The notes beneath the pieces are model-generated. The model saw nothing but the letters and a program-made list of their open reading frames with translations, was not told the DNA's origin and made no database searches. A stretch of 64,000 nt of DNA, taken from assembly GCA_007693945.1 (NCBI GenBank), contig RECP01000068.1, positions 37,149 to 101,148 of the forward strand, given 5' to 3'. Shown here in pieces: positions 26,887 to 35,941 of this stretch. Numbering within the stretch: position 1 is the stretch's first letter; the number at the start of each line of letters is the position of its first letter. This DNA is from Spirochaetaceae bacterium (GTDB taxonomy: Bacteria; Spirochaetota; Spirochaetia; DSM-27196; PWMO01). The position numbers and the translations under genes were made by a program.

Positions 26887-28212
26887 ATGCGATCTCTGGT
26901 ACCTACAATGAGCGCCGTTGCGGCGCTGCTGCTCGTCGCAGGGTGTGCGTCGAGCCCGTCGCGGACACCCGACGGCAGCTCGCAGCGGGATGTCTATGCG
27001 GGCAACGGCCGCGGGCCGAGTCTGGCGCTGGCAATGAACGACGCCAAGATGGATGCGGTGCGGAACGCCGTGATCGACATGGTCGGCGCCGAGGCCGAGG
27101 CGGCCAACAGTGCCACGCTGGAATCGGTGCTCTACAACACCCGCAATCCCAACGCTTTTGTACACAACGAGACCATGGAGACGGTGCGGCGCGAGAACGT
27201 CGGTTCGATTGACGAGATCGACATGATCTACCAGATCACGATTCGCGTGAATCGGTCTGCGATCGAGTCGGTGCTGGCGGCCAACAACATCACCGCCGCC
27301 GAGGTGGCCGCTGAGCGGCGCAGCCCGCAGGAGCTGGTGCAGGATACGCATGCCGACGTCGAGACTCCGGCGCAGCGCGCGGCGACCGCCGCGCTGGAGG
27401 CACAGGTCGACGACTGGGAGCTGGCGACGCCGGAGGAACAGCGTTTCATCCGGCGCTACGTCGACACCATGACCTACCTGGTCTACTTCAGCCAGGAATC
27501 GCCCGAGAGCCCGTTTGTGATGCGCAGTGGCGTCAACCAGGCCAACAGCTATCTGACCTCCAACGGTATGACCGCGGTTGACGCAGGCCAGGTGGAGAGC
27601 CTGACGCGAGATCAGCAACTGGTCTACGAGCAGGAGACCGGCCGTGAGGTGAGTATCCTGCAGTGGGTGGCCCAGCGTCTGGGGGCCGATGTCTACATCG
27701 AGCTCGATGCGGTCACCTCCGGCGAAACCCAGGGCGGCACGCACTACGGCAGTGCCAACGTTACCCTGCGCATGTTCGAAACTTCCACCGGTCAGCTGCT
27801 TGGTTCGGTGAATCGCCGCAGCCAGCGCACCGCCAGCCGCTCATCGCAGGAAGATGCGGCGCTTAACGCGCTGCAGTCGACCGTCTACCAGGCGATGCCG
27901 CTGGTGGTAGAGCAGTCAAGGATACAGATGGCCAACGCGGTGGCGCGCGGCGTGCGCTACCAGGTTGTGATTCAGAATTCGGCTGATTCGCGCATGATGA
28001 GCGAGTTGCGCCGTCGTCTGCGTTCCAGGGTCTCCGACATCATCACCGTGTCGCAGACCGCCGAGCAAACGCAGTACGACGTATTCTACTTCGGCCGTAT
28101 CGACGAGCTGGAGGATCTGATGTATGACGTGTCGGCAACAGTACCCGGCATGGAGCGTATGTACCACGTCATGACGCGTGGTAAATCCCTGACCTTCAAT
28201 ACCGGCTGGTAA
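26887..28212 (+). CDS. Predicted lipoprotein (DUF6175-like)
   Basis: A 441-residue lipoprotein with lipobox LVAGC (residues about 16-20). The mature part begins with SRTPDGSSQRDVYAGNGRGPSLALAM and continues NDAKMDAVRNAVIDMVGAEAE, the pattern seen in LPP20-type lipoproteins where a repeated helix pair follows a short strand. A second half (EVSILQWVAQRLGADVYIELDA, NVTLRMFETSTGQLLGSV) resembles CsgG/TolB-N-like domains. AGGAG precedes; ATG 26887 is preferred to a TTG three codons earlier. Probable partner of the neighbouring lipoproteins; function unknown. Confidence 0.72.
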   Translation: MRSLVPTMSAVAALLLVAGCASSPSRTPDGSSQRDVYAGNGRGPSLALAMNDAKMDAVRNAVIDMVGAEAEAANSATLESVLYNTRNPNAFVHNETMETVRRENVGSIDEIDMIYQITIRVNRSAIESVLAANNITAAEVAAERRSPQELVQDTHADVETPAQRAATAALEAQVDDWELATPEEQRFIRRYVDTMTYLVYFSQESPESPFVMRSGVNQANSYLTSNGMTAVDAGQVESLTRDQQLVYEQETGREVSILQWVAQRLGADVYIELDAVTSGETQGGTHYGSANVTLRMFETSTGQLLGSVNRRSQRTASRSSQEDAALNALQSTVYQAMPLVVEQSRIQMANAVARGVRYQVVIQNSADSRMMSELRRRLRSRVSDIITVSQTAEQTQYDVFYFGRIDELEDLMYDVSATVPGMERMYHVMTRGKSLTFNTGW

Positions 28213-28238
28213 GGCCGGACACTGCAGGAGGAACAAGA

Positions 28239-28910
28239 GTGAAGAAGATCGCTGTGTTGGCTACGCTGGTTACCGTCGCCCTGCTGGTAATTGTCGGCTG
28301 CAGATCGGAACCGGAACCGCGGCCGGTTACCGCCGACGTACCGGCGCCGGTTGCCCGGCGGCCGGACGTGCTCGACCACAAGAACTACCGCTTCGGCAGA
28401 GACGTGCCGGATTGGGTCGTGCTCAGTGCGCTCGAGCTCGAGGAGCATTCACGCTTCAATGATGTCTACGTATTCAAGTTCGAGTCACCGCGCGCGCAGA
28501 GCCTGCAGGGTGCCGAACTGTGGACGCGTAACTTCAGTGCCGCGTCCGAGATCGCTCAGACGGTGCGCAACCGTGTACAGACCAAGTTTGCCGGCGCCGC
28601 GGTTGGTGATATGGACCTGGTGGAGAGCTACATGGAACAGGTAGTGCTGACGTTCTCCGACGCCGAGTTCTCCGGGTACCGGCCGATCGACGACTACTGG
28701 ATGCAGATGCGCTACTACACCGCTGACGGAGACGTCGACGAGGATGCCTACAGCTACTACGTGCTCTACACTATTCCGCGCACGACTCTGGACCGCATGA
28801 TTCGCAACGCCCTCGATGAAGCTGCGCGGCGCAACCAGCCGGCCAGCCAGGAAGAGCAGACCGCTCGGGATCGCGTCAAGGAAGCTTTCGAGAACGGTCT
28901 GAGAATGTAG
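28239..28910 (+). CDS. Predicted lipoprotein, LPP20-like
   Basis: A 223-residue lipoprotein with signal MKKIAVLATLVTVALLVIVGC (lipobox VIVGC). The mature protein carries PDWVVLSALELEEHSRFNDVYVFKFES and SAASEIAQTVRNRVQTKFAGA, a layout similar to LPP20 domains, in which a short strand with P-W precedes a helix of about 25 residues; YSYYVLYTIPRTTLDRMI follows. GTG start with AGGAGG nearby. Lies between two larger lipoprotein genes, the next only 8 nt downstream. Confidence 0.72.
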   Translation: MKKIAVLATLVTVALLVIVGCRSEPEPRPVTADVPAPVARRPDVLDHKNYRFGRDVPDWVVLSALELEEHSRFNDVYVFKFESPRAQSLQGAELWTRNFSAASEIAQTVRNRVQTKFAGAAVGDMDLVESYMEQVVLTFSDAEFSGYRPIDDYWMQMRYYTADGDVDEDAYSYYVLYTIPRTTLDRMIRNALDEAARRNQPASQEEQTARDRVKEAFENGLRM

Positions 28911-28918
28911 CTCTCGCG

Positions 28919-30412
28919 ATGACTCGATTGTTGTCTCTCGGACCGGTCCTGATTGCTGCCGCGCTTGTCGCGGCAGCCTGCGCATCGACGCCGTCCCCGG
29001 TTGCCACGACGCCCGATGAGAGGGTTGATGCGCCCGAGTGGGTGACCAGGCGTCCGCCGGCCGACGCACGCCACGAGTACTTCGTCGGCCGGGGTACCGA
29101 TCCGGCCGGTGACGTTGCCGCCGCCGAGGAATACGCGGTCAATAGTCTGATTGAAGAGATCGTGCGCTACATCGGTGTTTCGGTCACCACCGATACGACC
29201 GCCGAAGCGCGGGCCAGTCTGGAGCGTTTTGAGACTTCGGTAACCCAGGAGATACGCCAGAGGGGCAGCGCGCGCATCTCGGGGTTCCGAGTTCAGGACC
29301 GCTTCATCGAACGTCGCGCGGGCGCGGCTACGGTGCACGTGCTGGTTGCGTATGAACGCGCGGCGCTGGAGGCCGAGAAAGCGCGCATCGAAGAACTGTT
29401 CCGTGAGCGGCAGGAAGCAGTCAGCCGACCGGAGCGCCTGGCGCGCGACGCCGAAGCGGCCGGAGAGGTCTTTGCCGCCATCTCCGGCTATATCGAGGCC
29501 GCGGCGGCTGCCGTTCGGTCGGATATCGACAATGCCGGGATCCGGTTTCAAAACAACCTCAACGCGGCACGCAGGCTGGTGGCCGCGCTGCAAATCGAGC
29601 CGCTCAGCGGTGATCTGACGGCCATGGTCGGAGAGAGCTTTGATGAGCCGTTCCGAGTGCGGGTGGTCGAAACTCCCTCCGGACGCCCGGTTGGAGGCGT
29701 GCCGCTTTCGGTCAGCTATCGCGAGATGATGCCCGGCGGGCGGCTGGGGGTGCGAACCGCGAGGATCATCAGTGACGCCGATGGCCTGGCCGAGTTCCGT
29801 CATCCGCCGACTACGTTTGTCGGGACGGAGACGCTGACGGTGTCGCTCGACATGAGCGGCATGCTGCAGGAGCTCGACGGTGTATCGCGCGCGCAGCGGC
29901 CTATGGTGGACGGCCTGCGCGATGCACTACTGAGCCGGCGGGTAGTGATGCGCTACCACGTTGCGTCACATGCGCGGGCCGTACCGACCGGGGTGATCGT
30001 TCTTGACAGCGATCTTGTAGGCAATCCAATCCCCGACAATACCACCGCCGGTGGCATTGTGACGGCCCTGTCGCGGGCCGAGTTCAGCGTGCGGTTGCTG
30101 CCGTTTGATTCCTCGCGCCTGGCGCAGGTCAACCGCGAGCAACTGCTCGCGCAATGGCGTTCCCTGTTCGGCGCGACGGTCGAAAGGGTCATCTACGGTG
30201 TGGTGTCGATCGACGAGTTTGACGAGAGTGACGGTGTCATGGTGCGCGTCTCCGGTACGGTACAGGCGGTCGATCTGCAGACCGGCGAGGTGCTGCACGC
30301 GATCTCCTCGTTTCAGCGCAGCCGCAGTGCGGCCGCGGCCGGCGCGATCAATGCGGCGTTCCGCAATCTGGGCATCAAGATGGGTGAAGAGTTCAGTTCG
30401 CGGTTGCGCTGA
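28919..30412 (+). CDS. Predicted lipoprotein with LPP20-type N-terminal domain
   Basis: A 497-residue lipoprotein (lipobox VAAAC). Residues 40-150 form an LPP20-like domain: PEWVTRRPP, EYFVGRGTDPAGDVAAAEEYAVNS, then VHVLVAYERAALEAEKARI. A long helix follows (160-215), then an Ig-like or transthyretin-like module (FRVRVVETPSGRPVGGVPLSV) and a C-terminal domain with VERVIYGVVSIDEFDESDG and VQAVDLQTGEVLHAISSFQ, which resembles CsgG-type repeats. Last gene of the five-gene envelope operon; tail overlaps the convergent glycerophosphodiesterase gene by 20 nt. No known partner can be named. Confidence 0.75.
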   Translation: MTRLLSLGPVLIAAALVAAACASTPSPVATTPDERVDAPEWVTRRPPADARHEYFVGRGTDPAGDVAAAEEYAVNSLIEEIVRYIGVSVTTDTTAEARASLERFETSVTQEIRQRGSARISGFRVQDRFIERRAGAATVHVLVAYERAALEAEKARIEELFRERQEAVSRPERLARDAEAAGEVFAAISGYIEAAAAAVRSDIDNAGIRFQNNLNAARRLVAALQIEPLSGDLTAMVGESFDEPFRVRVVETPSGRPVGGVPLSVSYREMMPGGRLGVRTARIISDADGLAEFRHPPTTFVGTETLTVSLDMSGMLQELDGVSRAQRPMVDGLRDALLSRRVVMRYHVASHARAVPTGVIVLDSDLVGNPIPDNTTAGGIVTALSRAEFSVRLLPFDSSRLAQVNREQLLAQWRSLFGATVERVIYGVVSIDEFDESDGVMVRVSGTVQAVDLQTGEVLHAISSFQRSRSAAAAGAINAAFRNLGIKMGEEFSSRLR

Positions 30413-31256
30413 ACGTATCACCGCGGTCACGGATCGCGGCCGCAACCGCCGCGGGGTCATCGCTGATTACGCCGACGCAGCCGCGCCGGATCAGAGCCAG
30501 CGCTTCCTGCGGGTCGTTGATTGTCCACGGCAGAACCGGAAGCCGGCGTCCGATGCGCGGTTTACGCAGCGCCGCCGCGGCCTGCTGCCGCCGCGGTTTG
30601 AGCACATCAACAGCTACCATGAACCGCCCCGCCCCGCGCCGCAACACCCACGGCACCGCGGGATCGTTGGCGTATATGAGCGCCAGCGGAATCCGGGGCG
30701 CACGGCAACCGAACGCGCGCAGCGCGTATGGATTGAACGACGATACCATGCAGCGCTCCTGGAGTGCGTGCCTGTCGATGGCGCAAGCGACCGCCGCCTC
30801 CAGCTCTGTTTCCCCGCGTCGCTGGTGCTTCAACTCGATATCGTAGACCACCGCGTCGCCCAACAGCGCAAAAACGTCGTCCAGGCGCGGTATGCGCTCA
30901 GCGGCAAACCGCGCGTCGAACCAGCTGCCGACGTCGATTGCGGCCAGTTGGCGGTAGTCGGTTTGCATGATGCGGGCGTCACGACCGGCGATGCGCCGCA
31001 GATCCCAATCGTGAAACACCACCAGCTCCCCGTCGGCACTGCGCTGGACGTCGAGTTCGACGCCGATGCGGAGCGCGGGTGCGTCCGCAGATGGCCGGAC
31101 GACGGCAGCGCTGCGGCTGCCGTAGCAGCGTGCCAGCTCAGCGAGGGCACCAAAGGCCGCCAGCGTATTCTCCGGGGCCACCGCGCTGCAGCCGCGATGT
31201 CCGTAGACAATCGGCGGGCCGGGGGGCGGACGCACGCGACGCGTAGCGCCCCTCAT
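30393..31256 (-). CDS. Glycerophosphodiester phosphodiesterase (UgpQ type)
   Basis: A 287-residue cytoplasmic GDPD with no signal peptide. Catalytic elements are GHRGCSAVAPENTLAAF (His/Arg/Glu), ELDVQRSADGELVVFHDWDL (metal-binding Glu-Asp and second His) and the Lys-containing YDIELK. It hydrolyses deacylated phospholipid diesters to glycerol-3-phosphate and an alcohol. The N-terminal region has a 20-residue insert between the first two motifs. Start overlaps the coiled-coil gene by 4 nt (ATGA). Confidence 0.92.
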   Translation of the reverse strand: MRGATRRVRPPPGPPIVYGHRGCSAVAPENTLAAFGALAELARCYGSRSAAVVRPSADAPALRIGVELDVQRSADGELVVFHDWDLRRIAGRDARIMQTDYRQLAAIDVGSWFDARFAAERIPRLDDVFALLGDAVVYDIELKHQRRGETELEAAVACAIDRHALQERCMVSSFNPYALRAFGCRAPRIPLALIYANDPAVPWVLRRGAGRFMVAVDVLKPRRQQAAAALRKPRIGRRLPVLPWTINDPQEALALIRRGCVGVISDDPAAVAAAIRDRGDTFSATAN

Positions 31257-31627
31257 GCGTTGGACCGTCCGCGCGCGGCGGTCTCAAGCTGATCGGCAAG
31301 TGCGGTGGCAAACTGGACCGAAATGCCGGCGGTACGGTGTACGCGCAACTGATCGATCAGGTCTGCGGCCTCGACCTGCAGACGCTCCACGTCGGCTTGC
31401 AGCTTTTCGGTCTCGACGGTCAGGTCGATGAGCTTTTCTTCGGCCGCACGGCGCAGGTCATCGCGACCGGCCTGAGCCGCCAATCCGATGCGTTTCTGCC
31501 AGCGGTCTTGTTCCATCAGCTGAGCATCCAGCCGCCGGCGCCGCAGCTTCAACTCGGTAACCACGTGCAGCACGTAGCCACGGGCACCTTCTTCATCCAT
31601 CTGTGATAGATCCCGCGTGTCACCCAT
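31253..31627 (-). CDS. Small coiled-coil protein of unknown function
   Basis: 124 residues, charged and almost wholly helical: LKLRRRRLDAQLMEQDRWQK and DDLRRAAEEKLIDLTVETEKL, then DVERLQVEAADLIDQLRVHR, a heptad-like pattern suggesting a coiled coil of about 70 residues. No signal peptide or membrane segment. Not recognised as a named family. GGGAAG lies about 6 nt upstream of the ATG. Translationally coupled to the glycerophosphodiesterase and divergent from mnmE. Confidence 0.7.
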   Translation of the reverse strand: MGDTRDLSQMDEEGARGYVLHVVTELKLRRRRLDAQLMEQDRWQKRIGLAAQAGRDDLRRAAEEKLIDLTVETEKLQADVERLQVEAADLIDQLRVHRTAGISVQFATALADQLETAARGRSNA

Positions 31628-31653
31628 ACGCGCTTCCCGTTTGACCTTGCCGA

Positions 31654-31682
31654 TTGATAATGGCCCCCATTACGGTTAGATT
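31654..31682 (+). promoter_or_regulatory. Promoter of mnmE
   Basis: TTGATA (31654-31659), 17-nt spacer, TAGATT (31677-31682). Eleven nt to the ATG, so the leader would be only about 5 nt, too short for a Shine-Dalgarno; none is seen. Confidence 0.5.
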
Positions 31683-31693
31683 CTATCGCAGCC

Positions 31694-33052
31694 ATGGCTG
31701 AACATCAAAACCAACCAATTGCTGCGCTGGCTACAGCGTGGGGCAGTAGCGCGATTGCGGTTATCCGTACCTCTGGGCCGGGTTCCATCGAGCTGATCGA
31801 CCGCCTGTTCGAGCCCCCCGGGCGGCTTGCCACGGCCGGCGGGAACACGGTGCACCACGGTATTCTGCTGGAGCCCCGGACCCGCGCGCAGCTGGACGAG
31901 GTGCTTGTCTCGATCTTCAGGGCCCCGAGAAGCTACACCGGCGAAGACGCGGCGGAAATCATGTGCCACGGCAGCACCGCAGGTGTCGAACGTATTCTGG
32001 CGGCGCTGTTCGCGGCCGGCTTCCGCCAGGCCGAGCCGGGCGAGTTCACCATGCGGGCCTTTCTGGCCGGCAAACTGGACCTGACACGCGCCGAAGCGGT
32101 GCGGGAGATCGTCGGCGCCAGGACCGCCGAATCGCACGCAATGGCGCTGCAGCGGCTCTCCGGCGCGCTGGAAGAGCGCATTAACGCCATCAAGGGACGG
32201 CTGGTTACACTGCTGGCGGCGGTCGACATCCAGCTTGACTATCCTGAGGAGGAGAGCGGCGAAGTAGTGATTGCGCCCGAGGTGGTTATCGAGATCCGTG
32301 ACAGCATTCGCGGTCTGCTGGCGAGTTACCGCACCGGCCGGATCTACCAGGAAGGCGTGCGGGTTGCAATTGCCGGGCCGAGCAACGCCGGCAAATCTTC
32401 GCTCTTCAACGAGCTGTTGCGCCAGGACCGCTCGATTGTCTCGGCTATTGCCGGTACCACCCGGGACTATATCGAATCTCCAATTGCGGTCGCCGGTGTA
32501 CCGGTGCGCCTTTACGATACCGCCGGGTTTCGTGAGTCGAACGAGCAGATCGAGTCCGAAGGAATGCGGCGCAGCCGAGAGATCCTCGATGCCGCTGAGC
32601 TGGTACTCTACGTGGTCGATGCCACCGAGGGCGTAGCACCGCACCAGCGGGAGGTGATCGAGGCGCTGCGCGACAGCGGCCGTCTGGTGGGTGTCTGGAA
32701 CAAGGTCGACCTGCCCGGCGCGGCGGATGCTCCGGCAGGATTTGCTGCCGTCAGCGTGGCCACGGGTGGCGGGCTCGAGCGGCTGGTCGAGATAATCGGC
32801 GAGCGTATTCTGCCCGACTCGCTGGCGTGGACCGGGGAACCGGTGATCGATTCGCTGCGGCAGAAGCAACTGCTCGAGACCGCGCACCAGGCGTTGGGTC
32901 ACGTGCTCGAGGGGCTGGCCGATCAGGTGCCGGTGGATGCAGTGGCGCTGGATGCCGAGGAGGCGCTGCGTGCCCTCGGAGAAATCACCGGTGAGGTGAC
33001 CACCGCCGACGTTCTCGACGCGATGTTCTCCGGCTTCTGTGTCGGCAAGTAA
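31694..33052 (+). CDS. mnmE: tRNA uridine-5-carboxymethylaminomethyl modification GTPase
   Basis: A 452-residue MnmE (TrmE). It has the N-terminal tetrahydrofolate-binding domain (PIAALATAWGSSAIAVIRTSG), a helical domain and an inserted G domain with GPSNAGKSS (P-loop), GTTRDY (G2), DTAGF (G3) and NKVD (G4). The C-terminus FCVGK carries the conserved Cys of the FC(I/V)GK motif. With MnmG it modifies U34 of tRNAs reading split codon boxes. The order mnmE-mnmG-rsmG is the classical bacterial arrangement. Confidence 0.97.
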   Translation: MAEHQNQPIAALATAWGSSAIAVIRTSGPGSIELIDRLFEPPGRLATAGGNTVHHGILLEPRTRAQLDEVLVSIFRAPRSYTGEDAAEIMCHGSTAGVERILAALFAAGFRQAEPGEFTMRAFLAGKLDLTRAEAVREIVGARTAESHAMALQRLSGALEERINAIKGRLVTLLAAVDIQLDYPEEESGEVVIAPEVVIEIRDSIRGLLASYRTGRIYQEGVRVAIAGPSNAGKSSLFNELLRQDRSIVSAIAGTTRDYIESPIAVAGVPVRLYDTAGFRESNEQIESEGMRRSREILDAAELVLYVVDATEGVAPHQREVIEALRDSGRLVGVWNKVDLPGAADAPAGFAAVSVATGGGLERLVEIIGERILPDSLAWTGEPVIDSLRQKQLLETAHQALGHVLEGLADQVPVDAVALDAEEALRALGEITGEVTTADVLDAMFSGFCVGK

Positions 33053-33068
33053 AGGGCATCGGCTTGCA

Positions 33069-33098
33069 TTGACAGTCGCTCGGCTGCAACGCGATAAT
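33069..33098 (+). promoter_or_regulatory. Promoter upstream of mnmG
   Basis: Consensus TTGACA (33069-33074), 18-nt spacer, GATAAT (33093-33098). The predicted leader to the mnmG ATG is about 140 nt, long for this genome. Confidence 0.65.
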
Positions 33099-33245
33099 GA
33101 GTCCGGGTGCGCACACTGCGGAGTGCCGGGACTCCTGAGTGTGCTCCACCCCAATCGACCTGGACAGTTTGCACGCATCAGCGGCCCCGGTTTCCCGGAG
33201 GATTCAGCGCCGCCGGAGACGTGCGGCTGCCGATGATGGATAGCC

Positions 33246-35156
33246 ATGGATTTTGACGCGATTGTAGTCGGCGGTGGACACGCCGGTATAGAGGCGGCGC
33301 TGGCCGTTGCCCGGTTGGACTTCTCCGTCCTGATGATAACCCAGAACCTCGACTGTATCGGCAAACTGTCGTGTAACCCGGCAGTCGGCGGACTGGCAAA
33401 GGGCAACATGGTGCGCGAGATTGACGCGCTCGGCGGGCAAATGGGGCGCCTGATCGACGCCACAATGATTCAGTTCCGCGTGCTCAATCGCAGCCGCGGC
33501 CCGGCGGTGCAGGCGCCGCGCGCCCAGGCCGACAAGCTGGCGTATCAGACGCTGGCCAAGCAGACCCTCGAGCAGCAGAAGAACCTCGTCGTGTTCCAGG
33601 ATACTGTTGTCGACTTCATTCTTGACGAGCCCGGACGCCAGGTGCAGGGCGTAGTCACCGAACGCAAGCGGCGTTTCCGCGCTCCGAAGGTGATCGTCAC
33701 CACCGGGACCTTCCTCAACGGCCGGATCTATATCGGTGAGTTTTGCATGTCCGCCGGCCGGCTGGGAGAACCGGCGGCTGCCGGGCTGGAAGAGGGGCTT
33801 CGTCGCGTGGGCTTCACGCTCGGCCGACTGAAGACCGGTACGCCGGCTCGCGTGCACCGCGAGTCGCTTGATTTCGACAGGATGGAACCTCAGTTTGGCG
33901 ACCAGGATATCGTTCCCTTCTCGTTTTCGCACGATTCCATCGACCGGCCCCGGCTGCCGTGCTACATCACCTTTACCAACGAGAAGACGCACCGCATTCT
34001 GGCGGACAATATGCATCGTTCGCCGCTCTATTCGGGAAGGATCGTCGGCCACGGTGCGCGCTACTGCCCGTCGATCGAGGACAAGGTGGTCAAGTTTCCC
34101 GACCGTACGCGACACCAGATCTTCGTTGAACCCGAGGGACTGCAGACCGCGGAGATGTACCTCAACGGGGTTTCGACTTCGATGCCCGAGGACGTGCAGC
34201 AGCGTTTCATACATACGATTGCCGGAATGGAACACGCCTGGATCATGCGGCCGGGCTACGCGGTAGAGTACGACTATATCGATCCGTCACAGCTGTTCGC
34301 CAGCCTGGAGTGCAAGATGGTGCGCGGACTCTACGTGGCCGGACAGACCAACGGCTCCTCCGGCTACGAGGAAGCCGCCGGGCAGGGGTTGATAGCGGGC
34401 ATAAACGCGGCGCGCGCCCTGCAGGGCAAGCAACCGCTGATACTTTCACGGGCGGAGGCCTACATCGGAGTGATGATCGACGACCTGGTGACGCTGGGCA
34501 CCGACGAGCCATACCGCATGTTCACCTCCCGGGCCGAACACCGACTCAGTCTGCGTCACGACTCGAGCGACATGCGGCTGGTTGAAATCGGCCGTGAAGC
34601 CGGTCTGGTGGGAGACCGCTGCTACGAGCGCTTCCTGGCCAAGCGCAAGGGCGTGGAGGAGATCAAGGAGCTGCTGCAGAAGCGGCGCGTCTCGGAGGCC
34701 GACATAGCGGAACTGCGTGCGCTCGCCGACCGTGCGGAGGGCAGGGCGCCGCGGTTCAACGGTAGGTTCGATCTTGACGGCTGTTTCGGTAAGAGCTTCC
34801 ACCAGATGCTCAAGGTTCCCGAGATCTCGCTGATCGATCTGACCGCCCTTGATTCCGTTCTGGCCGAGCCGCGGCCGGTCGAGTGGCTGCGGCAGGTCGA
34901 GCTGGACGTCAAGTACGAGGGGTACGTGGCGCGTCAGGACCGCCAGGTTGACCGGTTTCGCCGCATGGAACGCATGAAGATCCCGCACGATTACGACTAC
35001 GACTCGGTGACGGGGATTTCCAGCGAATCACGCGAGAAGTTCAAGCGCGTGCGCCCGCTGTCGGTCGGTCAGGCGGCGCGCATTTCGGGCGTGCGCAATT
35101 CGGATATCGCGATCCTGCTGGTAAGCCTGGGACGATGGGCCCGGCAGGCGGGGTAG
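33246..35156 (+). CDS. mnmG: tRNA uridine modification enzyme MnmG (GidA)
   Basis: A 636-residue FAD enzyme. FAD-binding IVVGGGHAGIEAA (residues 6-18), the early conserved SCNPAVGGLAKGNMVREIDALGG (about 43-65), GTFLNGRIYIGE and the C-terminal helical domain with ARISGVRNSDIA are typical. Works with MnmE on the wobble uridine of tRNA. Normal length. The last 22 nt are shared with rsmG, so the two are coupled. Confidence 0.98.
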   Translation: MDFDAIVVGGGHAGIEAALAVARLDFSVLMITQNLDCIGKLSCNPAVGGLAKGNMVREIDALGGQMGRLIDATMIQFRVLNRSRGPAVQAPRAQADKLAYQTLAKQTLEQQKNLVVFQDTVVDFILDEPGRQVQGVVTERKRRFRAPKVIVTTGTFLNGRIYIGEFCMSAGRLGEPAAAGLEEGLRRVGFTLGRLKTGTPARVHRESLDFDRMEPQFGDQDIVPFSFSHDSIDRPRLPCYITFTNEKTHRILADNMHRSPLYSGRIVGHGARYCPSIEDKVVKFPDRTRHQIFVEPEGLQTAEMYLNGVSTSMPEDVQQRFIHTIAGMEHAWIMRPGYAVEYDYIDPSQLFASLECKMVRGLYVAGQTNGSSGYEEAAGQGLIAGINAARALQGKQPLILSRAEAYIGVMIDDLVTLGTDEPYRMFTSRAEHRLSLRHDSSDMRLVEIGREAGLVGDRCYERFLAKRKGVEEIKELLQKRRVSEADIAELRALADRAEGRAPRFNGRFDLDGCFGKSFHQMLKVPEISLIDLTALDSVLAEPRPVEWLRQVELDVKYEGYVARQDRQVDRFRRMERMKIPHDYDYDSVTGISSESREKFKRVRPLSVGQAARISGVRNSDIAILLVSLGRWARQAG

Positions 35157-35941
35157 ACAGGACGGGTCGCCGACGGCCCGTGCTGTCGGAGTCTGATCGC
35201 GCCCTGTTGCGCGACGGCCTGGCGGCCGTCGATGCTGCGCGGGGCGGAAGGGAGAGCTCGTCGCGGATCACGGCAGCCGGCAACGCGGCCGACTCGGCCG
35301 TTTCTCCGGTCACAAGCGCGGTGTTGTGTGCCGCGCTCGAGCGCTATCTGGAAGAGCTGCTGCTGTGGAGCCGTCGCACCAACCTGGTGAAGTTTGACCT
35401 GCCGCGTGATCTGATTGTGCGGCACGTGCTCGACAGCCTGGCGGCTGCGCCGATCATCGAGCAGCTGCTGGCCGAAGACGGGCCGCAACGCGGCCGGTCG
35501 CGCGTGTGTGACGTGGGTTCGGGAGCCGGTTTCCCGGGGATTCCGCTGGCGCTCTACCTGCCGCTGGGTGAGGTAGTGCTGCTGGAGCGCTCGGCGGCGC
35601 GGGCAGCCTTTCTGCGCACCGTGTGCGCCCTGCTGGACCGACCGGGGCTGTCGGTCAGCCAGACCGACCTGGCCGCGGTCGATCAGACGTTTGACGTGCT
35701 GCTGGTGCGCGCGCTGAGCCCGTTTGATGACCGTGCCGTCGGGCAGCTTGCCCGGATACTGGCTGCCGGCGGGGCGCTGCTGGTCTACCAGGGGCGGGAA
35801 GCGAAAACCGCCGCAACCGCCGAGCGCCTGAGTCGTGTGTTCGAAGATGTGCGCACCGTACCGGTCAACGTACCGCTGCTGAAGGCCCAACGCCACGTAA
35901 TTGTCGCCCGCCAGCCCCGGGGCGTCAGGACGTCTTGTTGA
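35135..35941 (+). CDS. rsmG: 16S rRNA (guanine-527-N7)-methyltransferase RsmG
   Basis: A 268-residue S-adenosylmethionine-dependent methyltransferase. CDVGSGAGFPGIPLAL (about residues 123-138) is the SAM-binding loop; NLVKF and HVLDSL upstream are the family's conserved helix. The N-terminal 55 residues are longer than in typical RsmG (about 210-240 total) and low in complexity, so a start further downstream is possible. 3' end overlaps the convergent TPR gene by 17 nt. Confidence 0.93.
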   Translation: MGPAGGVDRTGRRRPVLSESDRALLRDGLAAVDAARGGRESSSRITAAGNAADSAVSPVTSAVLCAALERYLEELLLWSRRTNLVKFDLPRDLIVRHVLDSLAAAPIIEQLLAEDGPQRGRSRVCDVGSGAGFPGIPLALYLPLGEVVLLERSAARAAFLRTVCALLDRPGLSVSQTDLAAVDQTFDVLLVRALSPFDDRAVGQLARILAAGGALLVYQGREAKTAATAERLSRVFEDVRTVPVNVPLLKAQRHVIVARQPRGVRTSC

